64,000 bases of DNA from VRUE01 sp963753245 (GTDB lineage: Bacteria; Actinomycetota; Thermoleophilia; Solirubrobacterales; 70-9): the NCBI GenBank assembly GCA_963753245.1, contig CAVWBK010000011.1, positions 186,001 to 250,000 on the forward strand, written 5' to 3'. Every line of letters starts with the position of its first letter. Positions within the stretch are counted from its first letter, which is position 1. The notes under the pieces are model-generated. The model was not told the DNA's origin. It saw nothing but the letters and a program-made list of their open reading frames with translations, and did no database searches. Positions 18,751-28,226 of this stretch are shown here, piece by piece. The position numbers and the translations under genes are program-made.

Positions 18751-19548
18751 GTGAGCGATAATCGGCTCGTGCTCTTAGCGGTCGACGTCGGCAACACCCA
18801 GACTCACCTCGGCGCATTCGACGGCGAGCGCCTCGCCGAGCATTGGCGCTTCCAGACCCGCTCGGGGGCGACCGGCGACGAGCTGGCCGAGCGGATCGCC
18901 GGCCTCTTCTCGCTCTGCGGGATGACCTTCGACGAGATCGACGCGGTCTGCGTCTCCTCGGTAGTGCCGCCACTCGGAAGCCAGTTCGAGGAACTGACCG
19001 GGCGCTACCTGGAGGCGGAGTGCCTGATGATCGGCCCCGGCCTGAAGACCGGGATGCCGATTCGGATCGAGAACCCCCTCGAGGTCGGCGCGGACCGCCT
19101 CGTCAACGCGATCGCCGCGTATGACCGGGTCGGCGCGGCCTGCGTCTCCGTCGACTTCGGCACCGGCATCAACATCGACGCGGTCTCCGCCGACGGCGAG
19201 TATCTCGGCGGCGCGATCGGCCCCGGCCTCGCGCCCTCGCTCAGCGCCCTGATCGATCGTGCGGCCCGGATCACCCGGATCGACCTCGAAGAGCCCCGGG
19301 AAGCGATCGGCCGCTCGACCCGCGCGGCGATCCACTCCGGCTTCATCTTCGGCTTCGCCGGGCTGATCGACGGCATCGTCGGCAGGATCGAAGAGGAGCT
19401 GCCGAACCCGCGCGTGCTCGCGACCGGGGGCTACGCGTCCACCGTCGTACCGTTCACCGAGACGATCGACGAGGTCGACGACCTCCTTACTCTGAAGGGA
19501 CTCCGTCTCATCCATGAACGCAACGCCGGCACAGCCTCCCCTGACTGA
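18751..19548 (+). CDS. coaX: Type III pantothenate kinase
   Basis: 265-residue first enzyme of coenzyme A synthesis, potassium-dependent and not feedback-inhibited. The ASKHA-fold phosphate motifs are LLAVDVGNTQTHLGAFDG, the GADRLVNAIAAYD block, and SVDFGTGINIDAVSADGEYLGGAIGPG. GTG start at 18751, divergent from the cupin gene by 25 bases. The 3' end overlaps the dus start by 35 bases, which indicates co-transcription. Confidence 0.95.
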   Translation: MSDNRLVLLAVDVGNTQTHLGAFDGERLAEHWRFQTRSGATGDELAERIAGLFSLCGMTFDEIDAVCVSSVVPPLGSQFEELTGRYLEAECLMIGPGLKTGMPIRIENPLEVGADRLVNAIAAYDRVGAACVSVDFGTGINIDAVSADGEYLGGAIGPGLAPSLSALIDRAARITRIDLEEPREAIGRSTRAAIHSGFIFGFAGLIDGIVGRIEEELPNPRVLATGGYASTVVPFTETIDEVDDLLTLKGLRLIHERNAGTASPD

Positions 19549-20515
19549 CCCGCTGAGGATCGGCGATATGGAGATCGCCAACCGGGTGCTGCTTGCGCCG
19601 CTGGCCGGGATCGGCAACTGGTTCGTGCGCCTGCAGGCGAAACGCCATGGCGCTGGCCTCGCCGTCTCCGAGATGATCTCCAGCTTCGGCCTGCACCACC
19701 GCAACGAGCGCACCCTGCGCGAGCTGATGCGGATCCACCCCGATGAGCACCCGGTCTCCGTGCAGCTCTTTGGCCACGACCCCGAGGTGATGCGTTCCGG
19801 CGCGGCCGTCGCCGCCGAAGCAGGCGCGGACCTGATCGACATCAACATGGGCTGCCCGGTTCGCAAGGTGCGACGTACGGGCGCCGGCGTCGAGCTGCTC
19901 ACCGACCCCGAGCTTGCCCTGCGGTTGGCCCGCGGCGCCGGCGAGGGCAGTGGGCTGCCGGTCACGGTCAAGCTGCGCTCCGGCCTGCGAGCCGAAGATC
20001 GCTCCGGGTTGGAGCTCGCCGTGCGCCTGGCTGAGGAGGGGGGAGTCGCCGCGATCGGCTTCCACCCCCGTCCGGCCACCGCCGGGCACAAAGGCGACCC
20101 GGACTACGCTCTCACCCGCGAGCTGGTCGAGCGCCTCGAGATCCCGGTGGTCGTCTCCGGCGGGCTGCGCAGCGCCGAGGCGGCGCGTCGCGCCCACCGG
20201 GAAAGCGGCGCTGACGCGGTGATGATCGCCCGCGGCGCGCTCGGCAACCCGTGGGTCTTCGAGGAACTGACCGGACGCCGCGTCGAGCCGCCCTCGCGAG
20301 AGGAAATTGCGGCCGAGCTGCTCTGGACGATGGACCGCGCCGAGGAGCATTTGGGTACCGAGCGCGCGACTCGGTACCTGCGCAAGTTCTACCCCTGGTA
20401 CACCGGCCCGCTAGCGGCGCCGACCGCGGCCGCCAAGGAGCTCCAGCGCAGCGCCGATCTGGCCCGCGCCCGCGAGCTGATCACCGGGTTGGCCGAGCCC
20501 GTGGCCGTCGCCTAG
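19514..20515 (+). CDS. dus: tRNA-dihydrouridine synthase
   Basis: 333-residue flavoenzyme reducing uridines in tRNA D-loops. Family features are LLAPLAGIGNWFVRLQAKRHG, VQLFGHDPEVM, the catalytic Cys in DLIDINMGCPVRKVRRTGAG, VTVKLRSGL, IGFHPRPATAGHKG, VVSGGLRSAEAA and MIARGALGNPWVFEEL. It corresponds in order to dusB before lysS in Bacillus. The ATG at 19514 lies within coaX. Confidence 0.94.
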   Translation: MNATPAQPPLTDPLRIGDMEIANRVLLAPLAGIGNWFVRLQAKRHGAGLAVSEMISSFGLHHRNERTLRELMRIHPDEHPVSVQLFGHDPEVMRSGAAVAAEAGADLIDINMGCPVRKVRRTGAGVELLTDPELALRLARGAGEGSGLPVTVKLRSGLRAEDRSGLELAVRLAEEGGVAAIGFHPRPATAGHKGDPDYALTRELVERLEIPVVVSGGLRSAEAARRAHRESGADAVMIARGALGNPWVFEELTGRRVEPPSREEIAAELLWTMDRAEEHLGTERATRYLRKFYPWYTGPLAAPTAAAKELQRSADLARARELITGLAEPVAVA

Positions 20516-20529
20516 CGCCTCGCTATAAT
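20501..20529 (+). promoter_or_regulatory. Candidate promoter of greA
   Basis: A perfect TATAAT stands at 20524-20529, 17 bases after a weak GTGGCC -35 (20501-20506). The site straddles the dus stop and lies about 110 bases ahead of the greA start. Confidence 0.55.
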
Positions 20530-20639
20530 CCCGCGACTTCCGGCCCGGTGTGGCGATGCTGATGCAGTCGCACACGGGCGATTTTTGGGTCTGGGAGACG
20601 TGTTCCCGCCCTTTATCGAGCAAAAGCGAGGTAGCGCAA

Positions 20640-21119
20640 GTGAGTCGCCAGGCCGTAATCACCCCCGAAGGGCTCGAGAAGCTCAAGGAAGAGATCGAGC
20701 ACCTCACGACCGCAAAACGGCGCGAGGTGGCGGAGCGCATCAAGGAGGCACGGGATTTCGGCGACATCTCCGAGAACGCCGAGTACGACGACGCCAAGAA
20801 CGAGCAGGCGCTGCTCGAGCAGCGCATCTCTCAGCTCGAAGAGCGGCTCCGTCGGGCGACGGTGATCGACGAGAAGGCGGCCAGCACCGATGAGGTCACC
20901 TTCGGCTCGATCGTCCATGTCAAGGACCAGAAGTCAGGCGATTCGCAGAAATTCCAGATCGTCGGGATGACCGAGGCCGACCCGCTCGAGCACAAGCTCT
21001 CCAACGAGTCGCCGATCGGCAAAGCCCTGATCGGCCACAAGCGCAATGACGTCGTCACCGTCGAGGTCCCGCGCGGACCGAAGAAAAAACTGAAAATCAC
21101 CAAAATCGAGAGCGCCTGA
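20640..21119 (+). CDS. greA: Transcript cleavage factor GreA
   Basis: 159-residue factor that enters the RNA polymerase secondary channel and helps cleave backtracked RNA. The N-terminal coiled coil has the acidic tip GDISENAEYDDAKNEQ. The C-terminal FKBP-like domain has VTFGSIVHVKD and SPIGKALIGHKRNDVVTVEVP. The GTG at 20640 gives the usual SRQAVITPEGLEKL start; the frame is open 30 codons further but without family features. Confidence 0.95.
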   Translation: MSRQAVITPEGLEKLKEEIEHLTTAKRREVAERIKEARDFGDISENAEYDDAKNEQALLEQRISQLEERLRRATVIDEKAASTDEVTFGSIVHVKDQKSGDSQKFQIVGMTEADPLEHKLSNESPIGKALIGHKRNDVVTVEVPRGPKKKLKITKIESA

Positions 21120-21140
21120 GGGTCGAATAGGCTCGCGTCG

Positions 21141-22619
21141 ATGAGCGAGCCAGAGGAGCCCAAGCTCTCCGACGTTCTCCGCGATCGCCGCGAGAAGCTC
21201 GATCGGATCCGCGCCGTCGGCGTCGACCCGTTCCCGCATGGTTTCGATGAACGCGAGGACATCGGCGAGGTGAGGGCTGCTCACGAAGGCCTCGCGCCGG
21301 GGGTCGAGACCGAGTCCCGCCACCGGGTCGCCGGGCGGATCATCGGCCGCCGCGGCCACGGCAAGGCGGCCTTCCTCGATCTGCGCGACGGTAGCGGCCA
21401 GATTCAGCTGCACGCCCGCGCCGACCTGCTCGGAGCTGAGCCCTTCGAGCACCTCGTCCACCTCGACATCGGCGACCTGATCGGGGTCGAGGGGACGGCG
21501 CTGGCAACCCGCAGAGGCGGCGAGCTCTCACTAGCAATCGACCACTGGCGCCTGCTCGCCAAGAGCCTGCGTCCACCACCCGATGAGTTCCACGGTCTGG
21601 AGGACGTCGAGACCCGGTACCGCCGGCGCGAGCTGGACCTGCTTGCCAACGAGGAGAGCAGGCGAATCTTCTCCCTGCGCGCGCGCAGCGTCTCTGAGAT
21701 TCGGCGCTGGCTCGACGAACACGGCTTCGTCGAGGTTGAGACGCCGGTCCTACAGCCTCTCTACGGCGGTGCACTGGCGCGGCCCTTCACAACCCACCAC
21801 AACGCCTTGGACCGTGACCTCTACCTGCGGATTGCGACTGAGCTCTATCTCAAGCGACTCGTCGTCGGAGGCATCGATCGGGTCTATGAGCTCGGCAAGG
21901 ATTTCCGCAACGAGGGTGTCTCCAACAAGCACAACCCCGAGTTCACGATGCTCGAGTGGTATGAGGCCTACGCGGATTACGAGAAGACCGCTCATGACAC
22001 CGAGTTGCTCGTCGCCGAGGTCGCCGAGCGGGTCCTGGGAACGACCAAGGTCAGACGCGACGGAGTCGAGATCGACTTCGCGCCGCCCTGGCGGCGGGTG
22101 ACCCTGCGTGAGGCAATTCGTGAGCAGACCGGACTCGATTTCACCACCCACCCGACGCGGGATGCGTTCGCCGCGGCGAGCGGCACTGAGCCCGGTCCTG
22201 GGGAGGGCTGGGGCAGGCTTGTCGACGGCCTGCTCTCCAAGGCGGTCGAGCCGAAGCTGATCGAGCCAACCTTCGTCTTGGACTATCCGGTCGAGCTCTC
22301 CCCGTTTGCCAAGGCGCATCGATTCGAGCCGGGGTTGGTCGAGCGCTGGGAGGCGTTCGTCGGCGGGGTTGAGATCGCCAACTCCTTCAGCGAGCTAAAC
22401 GACCCCGACGAGCAGCGTCGCCGGTTCGCCCAACAGACCGCTGAGTTGGAGCGTGGCGATGAGGAGGCCCAGCCCTTCGATGAGGCCTTCGTTGAGGCGC
22501 TTGAACAGGGCATGCCGCCAACCGGCGGGGTCGGACTTGGCATCGATCGACTGGTGATGATCTTGAGCGGTGCCCGCAGTCTGCGCGAGGTGATCCTCTT
22601 CCCTGCGATGCGAACCTGA
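21141..22619 (+). CDS. lysS: Lysyl-tRNA synthetase, class II
   Basis: 492 residues. An N-terminal OB-fold for anticodon binding (VAGRIIGRRGHGKAAFLDLR) precedes a class II catalytic core: motif 1 FVEVETPVLQPLYGGALARP, motif 2 FRNEGVSNKHNPEFTMLEWY and motif 3 GVGLGIDRLVMILSG. Short spacing after greA suggests a shared transcript. Position before clpC matches mycobacteria and Bacillus. Confidence 0.96.
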   Translation: MSEPEEPKLSDVLRDRREKLDRIRAVGVDPFPHGFDEREDIGEVRAAHEGLAPGVETESRHRVAGRIIGRRGHGKAAFLDLRDGSGQIQLHARADLLGAEPFEHLVHLDIGDLIGVEGTALATRRGGELSLAIDHWRLLAKSLRPPPDEFHGLEDVETRYRRRELDLLANEESRRIFSLRARSVSEIRRWLDEHGFVEVETPVLQPLYGGALARPFTTHHNALDRDLYLRIATELYLKRLVVGGIDRVYELGKDFRNEGVSNKHNPEFTMLEWYEAYADYEKTAHDTELLVAEVAERVLGTTKVRRDGVEIDFAPPWRRVTLREAIREQTGLDFTTHPTRDAFAAASGTEPGPGEGWGRLVDGLLSKAVEPKLIEPTFVLDYPVELSPFAKAHRFEPGLVERWEAFVGGVEIANSFSELNDPDEQRRRFAQQTAELERGDEEAQPFDEAFVEALEQGMPPTGGVGLGIDRLVMILSGARSLREVILFPAMRT

Positions 22620-22962
22620 GCGCCCAGCGGCGCGCGGCGGGGATGAGAGGTTCGTGGCGCGATCTGACCTGCCATCTTCGGCCGCCGAACTGAGAGCGCT
22701 CCTCCCTGCCCTGAAGTTTCGCCAAAGCCTGCTAATCAGTAGGTGACTCCGCGGCCCTCGCGGAGCACAACATTTGGTTCCGAATTGGTCGATCCGGACG
22801 CTCCTGGCCCCCAAAAGCCCGCTATTAGCGCCTTTTTGGAACTCAGGGCCGGTTGGGTCGGCTCGGTATCGTTTAAAGGGAAGACGAAGAGGTCCCGATA
22901 GCCAAGGCACACGATGCGGTACTTCCGCATCGGAATTGAGTTGATTCAGTAAGGAAGGTCTT
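22620..22962. other. Intergenic region between lysS and clpC
   Basis: 343 bases without a gene. A 7-bp hairpin CTCCGCG/CGCGGAG (22747-22765) could end the lysS transcript but lacks a clear T-run. The second half is AT-richer and probably holds the clpC promoter. No CtsR-type direct repeat was recognised. AAGGAAGG at 22951-22958 serves clpC. Confidence 0.5.
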
Positions 22963-25560
22963 TTGTTCGAGCGATTCACAGAGCGAGCACGTCAGGTCGT
23001 CGTATTGGCGCAGGAAGAGGCGCGCACGCTCAAGCACAACTACATCGGCACCGAGCACATCCTGCTCGGCCTGCTGCGCGAGGAGGAGGGCCTGGCGGCC
23101 CGCGTCCTTGAGTCGCTGGACATCACCACCGAGCGGGTTCGCTCGCAGGTGGTCCGCATTGTCGGTTCCGGCGAGGAGGTCACCTCGGGGCAGATCCCGT
23201 TCACTCCGCGCGCCAAGAAGGTGCTTGAGCTGGCGCTGCGCGAGGCGCTCAGCCTGGGCCACAACTACATCGGCACCGAGCACATCCTGCTCGGTCTGGT
23301 ACGCGAGAACGAGGGCGTGGCGGCGCGCATCCTGCTCGACTTCGACGCCGACTCAGACAAGATCCGCAACGAGGTAATCCGCATGCTCTCGGGTCCCGGC
23401 GGGCGTCGCCAGGGAGCCGCCACTGGCGGTGGCGGCGGCGAGGGCAAGAAGTCCTCCAAGCTGCTCGACCAGTTCGGCCGCAATCTGACCAAGCTCGCCG
23501 AGGAGGGCAAGCTCGACCCCGTGATCGGTCGCGAAACCGAGATCGAGCGGATCATGCAGATCCTCTCGCGACGCACAAAGAACAACCCTGTGTTGCTTGG
23601 CGAGCCCGGGGTTGGCAAGACCGCGGTCGTCGAGGGCCTAGCCGCCCGGATCAACAAAGGCGAGGTCCCGGAGCTGCTCAAGAACAAACAGATCTACACC
23701 CTCGATCTCGCCGCCTTGGTCGCCGGCTCCAAGTACCGCGGGGAGTTCGAGGAGCGTCTGAAGAAGGTGATGAAAGAGATCACCCAGCGCGGCGACATCA
23801 TTCTCTTCATCGACGAGCTCCACAACCTCGTCGGCGCGGGCGCCGCCGAGGGCGCAATCGACGCCGCCTCGATCTTGAAGCCGGCGCTCGCCCGTGGTGA
23901 GCTGCAGACGATTGGGGCCACGACGCTCGACGAGTACCGCAAATATCTCGAGCGCGACTCGGCGCTGGAGCGCCGCTTTGCCCAGATCAAGGTCGACCAG
24001 CCCTCGGTTGAGGACACCGTGAGGATTCTCGAAGGGCTCCGTGAGCGCTATGAGCAGCACCACCGGGTGACGATCACCGATGACGCCCTGGGCGCCGCGG
24101 CAGAGCTCGCAGACCGCTACATCTCCGACCGCTTTTTGCCCGATAAGGCGATCGACCTGATCGACGAGGCCGCCTCAAGGATGCGGATCAAGTCGATGAG
24201 CGCACCGCCCGTCTACCGCGATCTCGAGGAGGAAATCGAGACCACCCGCCGCGAGAAGGAGGGGGCAATTGAAGCGCAGGAGTTTGAGAAAGCCGCCAAT
24301 CTGCGCGACTCTGAGCGCCAGCTGACGACGCGCAAACGCCAGCTCGAAGATGAGTGGGCCGAGGGCGAGAATGGCGACCGGCCCCAAGTGGGCGAAGAGG
24401 AGATCGCCGACATCGTCTCGATGTGGACCGGGATCCCGGTCTTCAAACTGACCGAGGCAGAGACTCAGAAGCTGATCCGTATGGAGGAGGAGCTGCATAA
24501 GCGGGTGATCGGCCAGGAGGTCGCGATCACCGCGGTCTCCAAGGCGATCCGACGCTCACGCGCCGGGATCAAGGATCCCAAGCGCCCGGCTGGCTCCTTC
24601 ATCTTCCTCGGCCCCTCGGGGGTCGGCAAGACCGAGCTGGCCCGAACCCTGGCCGAATTCCTCTTCGGCGACGAGGAGTCGATGGTCCGCATCGATATGT
24701 CTGAGTACATGGAGAAGCACGCCGTCAGCCGCCTGGTCGGCTCGCCGCCGGGCTACATCGGCTATGACGAGGGCGGCCAGCTGACCGAGGCCGTGCGCCG
24801 CAAGCCCTACTCAGTGCTGCTTCTCGATGAGATCGAGAAGGCGCATCCGGACGTCTTCAACATCCTCCTGCAGATTCTCGAGGACGGGCGTTTGACCGAC
24901 GCCCAGGGACGCACGGTCGATTTCCGCAACGCGATCGTGATCATGACCTCGAACATCGGCGCCGCCGAGATCTCCAAGAACACCTCGATCGGGTTCACGG
25001 TTTCCGATGAGACCGGGATGTCCTATGACGACATGAAGAACCGAATCATGAGTGACCTGAAGAAAGTCTTCCGGCCGGAGTTCCTCAACCGAATCGACGA
25101 GGTGATCGTCTTCCACAAGCTGGCCAAGGAGGAGGTCAAGGAGATCATCGATCTGATGATCAACCGCGTCCGGGTCCAGGTCGCCGAACATGAGCTTCAA
25201 CTCGAGCTGACCGACGAGGCCAAGGACATCCTGGTCGAGAAGGGCTGGGACCCCTCGATGGGTGCCCGTCCCTTGCGCCGTGCGATCCAGCGCTACATCG
25301 AGGACCCGCTTGCCGATGAGGTCTTGAGGCGCGGCGAGATGGTGCCCGGCTCGACGGTGATGGTCGAACGCGATCCCAGTGGCGATGAGGACGACAAGCC
25401 GCTCAAGCAGACGATCATCGCGCCGAAGAAGCCGCTGAAGCCGAAAGCGAAGGAGCCCGAGAAGGTCGGCGTCGGCGCCACCAAGTCGGGCGAGGATCCC
25501 CCTCCCGAGGAGGGGCCCGCGGGCGAGGCCGAGGAGGCCGCCCCCGCCGAGGACGCCTGA
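22963..25560 (+). CDS. clpC: ATP-dependent Clp protease ATP-binding subunit ClpC
   Basis: 865-residue Hsp100 unfoldase that feeds ClpP. Two N-terminal Clp repeats open the protein (ERARQVVVLAQEEARTLKHN and LGHNYIGTEHILLGLVRENE). AAA-1 has Walker A GEPGVGKT. A UVR-type M-domain (EFEKAANLRDSERQL) separates it from AAA-2, with Walker A GPSGVGKTEL. A D2-small domain and a long acidic Pro-rich tail follow. The start is a TTG at 22963, 4 bases after AAGGAAGG; no ATG or GTG fits the conserved FERFTERAR opening. This is the most upstream gene of the clpC-disA half of the backbone. Confidence 0.96.
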   Translation: MFERFTERARQVVVLAQEEARTLKHNYIGTEHILLGLLREEEGLAARVLESLDITTERVRSQVVRIVGSGEEVTSGQIPFTPRAKKVLELALREALSLGHNYIGTEHILLGLVRENEGVAARILLDFDADSDKIRNEVIRMLSGPGGRRQGAATGGGGGEGKKSSKLLDQFGRNLTKLAEEGKLDPVIGRETEIERIMQILSRRTKNNPVLLGEPGVGKTAVVEGLAARINKGEVPELLKNKQIYTLDLAALVAGSKYRGEFEERLKKVMKEITQRGDIILFIDELHNLVGAGAAEGAIDAASILKPALARGELQTIGATTLDEYRKYLERDSALERRFAQIKVDQPSVEDTVRILEGLRERYEQHHRVTITDDALGAAAELADRYISDRFLPDKAIDLIDEAASRMRIKSMSAPPVYRDLEEEIETTRREKEGAIEAQEFEKAANLRDSERQLTTRKRQLEDEWAEGENGDRPQVGEEEIADIVSMWTGIPVFKLTEAETQKLIRMEEELHKRVIGQEVAITAVSKAIRRSRAGIKDPKRPAGSFIFLGPSGVGKTELARTLAEFLFGDEESMVRIDMSEYMEKHAVSRLVGSPPGYIGYDEGGQLTEAVRRKPYSVLLLDEIEKAHPDVFNILLQILEDGRLTDAQGRTVDFRNAIVIMTSNIGAAEISKNTSIGFTVSDETGMSYDDMKNRIMSDLKKVFRPEFLNRIDEVIVFHKLAKEEVKEIIDLMINRVRVQVAEHELQLELTDEAKDILVEKGWDPSMGARPLRRAIQRYIEDPLADEVLRRGEMVPGSTVMVERDPSGDEDDKPLKQTIIAPKKPLKPKAKEPEKVGVGATKSGEDPPPEEGPAGEAEEAAPAEDA

Positions 25561-25588
25561 GCTTGCCGCGCGGCTGGCGTGCCGAGCA

Positions 25589-26728
25589 ATGGTCGATCTT
25601 GGACGCGTCGCAATCGGGACCTGGAGCGGTGGCCGCTTCCTGCACTTCGGCGAAGCCATCTCCGAGGCGCGCCTTGAAGCCCTGCTGAGGCCCGCCGGCG
25701 GGATCGAAACGGTCTTGAGCGCCGATGCCTACGGCCAGGGCGAGGCCGATCGGGTCCTCGGGCGCGCTCTGGCTGGCCTGCCGCGGGACGACTATCTGCT
25801 GGTCGGCGCGATCGGCCACGACTTCTATCAGGGCGAGCGCGACGGTCCGCGCGGCTTTCCGCGCTTCACCGACCCGCGACTGCGCGGCGAGGGCGAGTAT
25901 GCCGGCTATCTGCGGATGGCTGCCGAGCGCAGCCTTGAGCGGATCGGCGCCTCCTCCTTTGATCTGCTGATGCTCCACAACCCCGATCGGATCGGCTATC
26001 GCAGCGAGGCGGTCTGGGACGGGATGGCGGCCCTGCGCGAGGCTGGGCTGGCGGCCTCGATCGGGATCGCTCCGGGCCCCGCCAATGGCTTCACGCTCGA
26101 CCTGATCGCCTGTCTGGAGCGTTTCGGCGAGCGGATCGATTGGGCGATGGTCATCCTCAACCCGTTCGAGCCCTGGCCCGGCGAGCTCTGCCTCGAAGCG
26201 GCGGCGCAAAACGACGTCGGCGTGATCACCCGGGTCGTCGATTATGGCGGCATATTCTGGGGCGATCTGAGGCCGGGGGTTGGGCTCGCCAAGGGTGATC
26301 ACCGCGCTTTTCGCCCGGCCGGTTGGATCGAGGCCGGCCTTGAGCGTCTGGCGCGAGTTGCGCCGTTCGCCGAGGAGGCCGGCCTGACGCCGATCCAACT
26401 TGCCTGCCAGTGGAATCTCTCTCACCCAGCGGTCCGATGTGTCGTTCCGACCCTGATCCAGGAGACCGGCGGGGACGCTCGGCCGATCGAGGACAAGCGA
26501 GCTGAGCTGGCGGCATTGCCCGCCGAGCAGCGCCTCGGCACCGAAGCGCTCGCCGCGATTCGTGCGATCGGCGACAACACCGGCTGCATGGCGCTAAAGG
26601 GGGGAAGCTCAGAGCATGAGGGCGAGGAGCGCCCCGACCGCTGGGCGCTTGACGCCGAGCTGGTCGCCGCCGGCCGTCGTTGGGGGGTTGAGGCCGAGCG
26701 CGACCTCACTCCCACCCCCGCCGCCTGA
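25589..26728 (+). CDS. Aldo/keto reductase-family protein
   Basis: 379-residue TIM-barrel protein of the AKR superfamily. VAIGTWSGG at the N-terminus, SADAYGQGEADRVLGRAL (catalytic Asp and Tyr region), SSFDLLMLHNPD (usually LHWPD) and LACQWNLSHPAVRCVVPTL near the C-terminus mirror NADPH-dependent reductases. An insertion and a C-terminal extension make it longer than typical members. It follows clpC by 28 bases in the place where radA lies in related genomes. Substrate unknown. Confidence 0.8.
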   Translation: MVDLGRVAIGTWSGGRFLHFGEAISEARLEALLRPAGGIETVLSADAYGQGEADRVLGRALAGLPRDDYLLVGAIGHDFYQGERDGPRGFPRFTDPRLRGEGEYAGYLRMAAERSLERIGASSFDLLMLHNPDRIGYRSEAVWDGMAALREAGLAASIGIAPGPANGFTLDLIACLERFGERIDWAMVILNPFEPWPGELCLEAAAQNDVGVITRVVDYGGIFWGDLRPGVGLAKGDHRAFRPAGWIEAGLERLARVAPFAEEAGLTPIQLACQWNLSHPAVRCVVPTLIQETGGDARPIEDKRAELAALPAEQRLGTEALAAIRAIGDNTGCMALKGGSSEHEGEERPDRWALDAELVAAGRRWGVEAERDLTPTPAA

Positions 26729-26746
26729 GCGCTTAGCCTGCCGGAG

Positions 26747-28135
26747 ATGGCGCGCAAGTGGTGGGTTCTCGCCGGCACCTGTGCCGGCCTATTCCTGCTG
26801 ATGCTCGACTCCACCGTGGTGGCTCTGGCCCTGCCGAGCATCCGCGCCGACGTCGGGGCCAGCTCCGCCGGGCTGCAGTGGGTGATGAATGCCTACCTGC
26901 TGGCGATCACGGTCTTTGTGGTCAGCGCCGGGCGCCTCGGCGACATGTTCGGGCGCAAGCGTCTCTTCCTCGCCGGCACCGTCATTTTCGCCCTCGGCTC
27001 GGCGCTCTCGGGTGCCGCCGGGGAAGAGCATGTTCTGATCGCGGGCCGCGTCCTGCAGGGCATCGGCGCGGCCCCGATGTTGCCGCTCTCACTGGCGATC
27101 GTCTGCAATGTCTTCCCCCGTGAGGAGCAGGCGCGCGCGCTCGGAGTCTGGGCGGGCATCTCGGCCGTCGCGCTGGCGATTGGGCCTCTGGTCGGTGGCG
27201 CCCTGGTGGATCTCGATTGGCGACTGATCTTCTGGATCAACCTGCCGGTTGCCGCCCTCGGCATCGCTGTGACAGCACTGACCGCGCCGGAGTCGAGGGA
27301 CCCCGGCTCGGGGCGCCATCTCGATTTGCCCGGGCTACTGACGCTCACCGTGGGGCTCACCGCGGTGGTGTTGGCGCTGGTCCAGTCGCGAGTCTGGGGC
27401 AGCTCTGCGGTGATCGCCCTCGCCGCTCTGGGCAGTGGTTCGCTGGTGGCCTTCTGGCGGATCGAGCGCTGCTCGCCGGAGCCGATCGTCGACTTTGCCC
27501 TCTTTCGCAATCGGCCCTATTTGGGGGCCAGCGCGGCGGCATTTGCGCTGGTCGGTTCCTACTGGAGCGTGATGTTCTTCCAGTCGCAATACCTGCAGGA
27601 CGTGCGCGGCCACTCGGCGGTGCTCAGTGGTCTGCTGATCTTGCCGATCACGGTCCCGATGGTCCTCATCTCGCCGCGCTCGGCGAATCTGATCTCGCGC
27701 TTCGGTGCGCGCCGGCTGATGAGCGCCGGGATGTCCTTCGCCGTCCTCGGCCTGCTCGTCTTGACCCAGGTGAGCTCCGCCAGCCCCTACCCGGTGTTGC
27801 TCTGTGGCTATCTGCCCTTCGGCGTCGCGCTCGGCCTCGTCTATGCGCCGATGTCGACCGCCGCGATGGCCGCGATGCCTGCCGAGAAAGTCGGTATCGC
27901 CTCCGGGGTCTTAGCGATGGACCGGGTGTTGGCCGGCACGATCGCGCTGGCGGCCACCGGGGCTCTATCCCATGCCCTGACCGCGGGCGGGGCAGGGTAC
28001 GCGGCGGCGATCGCGACCGCCGGTTGGCTCCTGGTGGCGCTCTGCGTTGTCGGGACCTGGCTGACCTGGGCGCTGGTCCGCGACGCTGAGCCCGCCCCCG
28101 CCGAGCGTCACTACCACCATCGTTTTCATCTCTGA
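26747..28135 (+). CDS. MFS transporter, DHA2 (EmrB/QacA-like) family
   Basis: 462-residue polytopic protein with the DHA2 pattern. LLMLDSTVVALALPSI (motif D1) is in the first helix. GRLGDMFGRKRLF (motif A) lies in the loop after the second. GRVLQGIGAAPMLPLSLA is the antiporter-type motif. Around 14 hydrophobic segments are visible. Probably a proton-driven drug or metabolite exporter. It lies 18 bases after the aldo/keto reductase, so they may share a transcript. His-rich C-terminus (ERHYHHRFHL). Confidence 0.88.
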   Translation: MARKWWVLAGTCAGLFLLMLDSTVVALALPSIRADVGASSAGLQWVMNAYLLAITVFVVSAGRLGDMFGRKRLFLAGTVIFALGSALSGAAGEEHVLIAGRVLQGIGAAPMLPLSLAIVCNVFPREEQARALGVWAGISAVALAIGPLVGGALVDLDWRLIFWINLPVAALGIAVTALTAPESRDPGSGRHLDLPGLLTLTVGLTAVVLALVQSRVWGSSAVIALAALGSGSLVAFWRIERCSPEPIVDFALFRNRPYLGASAAAFALVGSYWSVMFFQSQYLQDVRGHSAVLSGLLILPITVPMVLISPRSANLISRFGARRLMSAGMSFAVLGLLVLTQVSSASPYPVLLCGYLPFGVALGLVYAPMSTAAMAAMPAEKVGIASGVLAMDRVLAGTIALAATGALSHALTAGGAGYAAAIATAGWLLVALCVVGTWLTWALVRDAEPAPAERHYHHRFHL

Positions 28136-28226
28136 GACCGATGTCCTTGACAAAGGGTATTCCGATCTCTCCACTTGGATATGCCCAGACCGCATTCCAG
28201 AGCGATTTTTGCCATCCTAGACTGCG

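Noticed and set aside
28147..28152. TTGACA upstream of disA as a promoter -35
   Set aside because: No acceptable -10 lies 16-18 bases downstream; a TAGACT near 28218 is too far away to pair with it.
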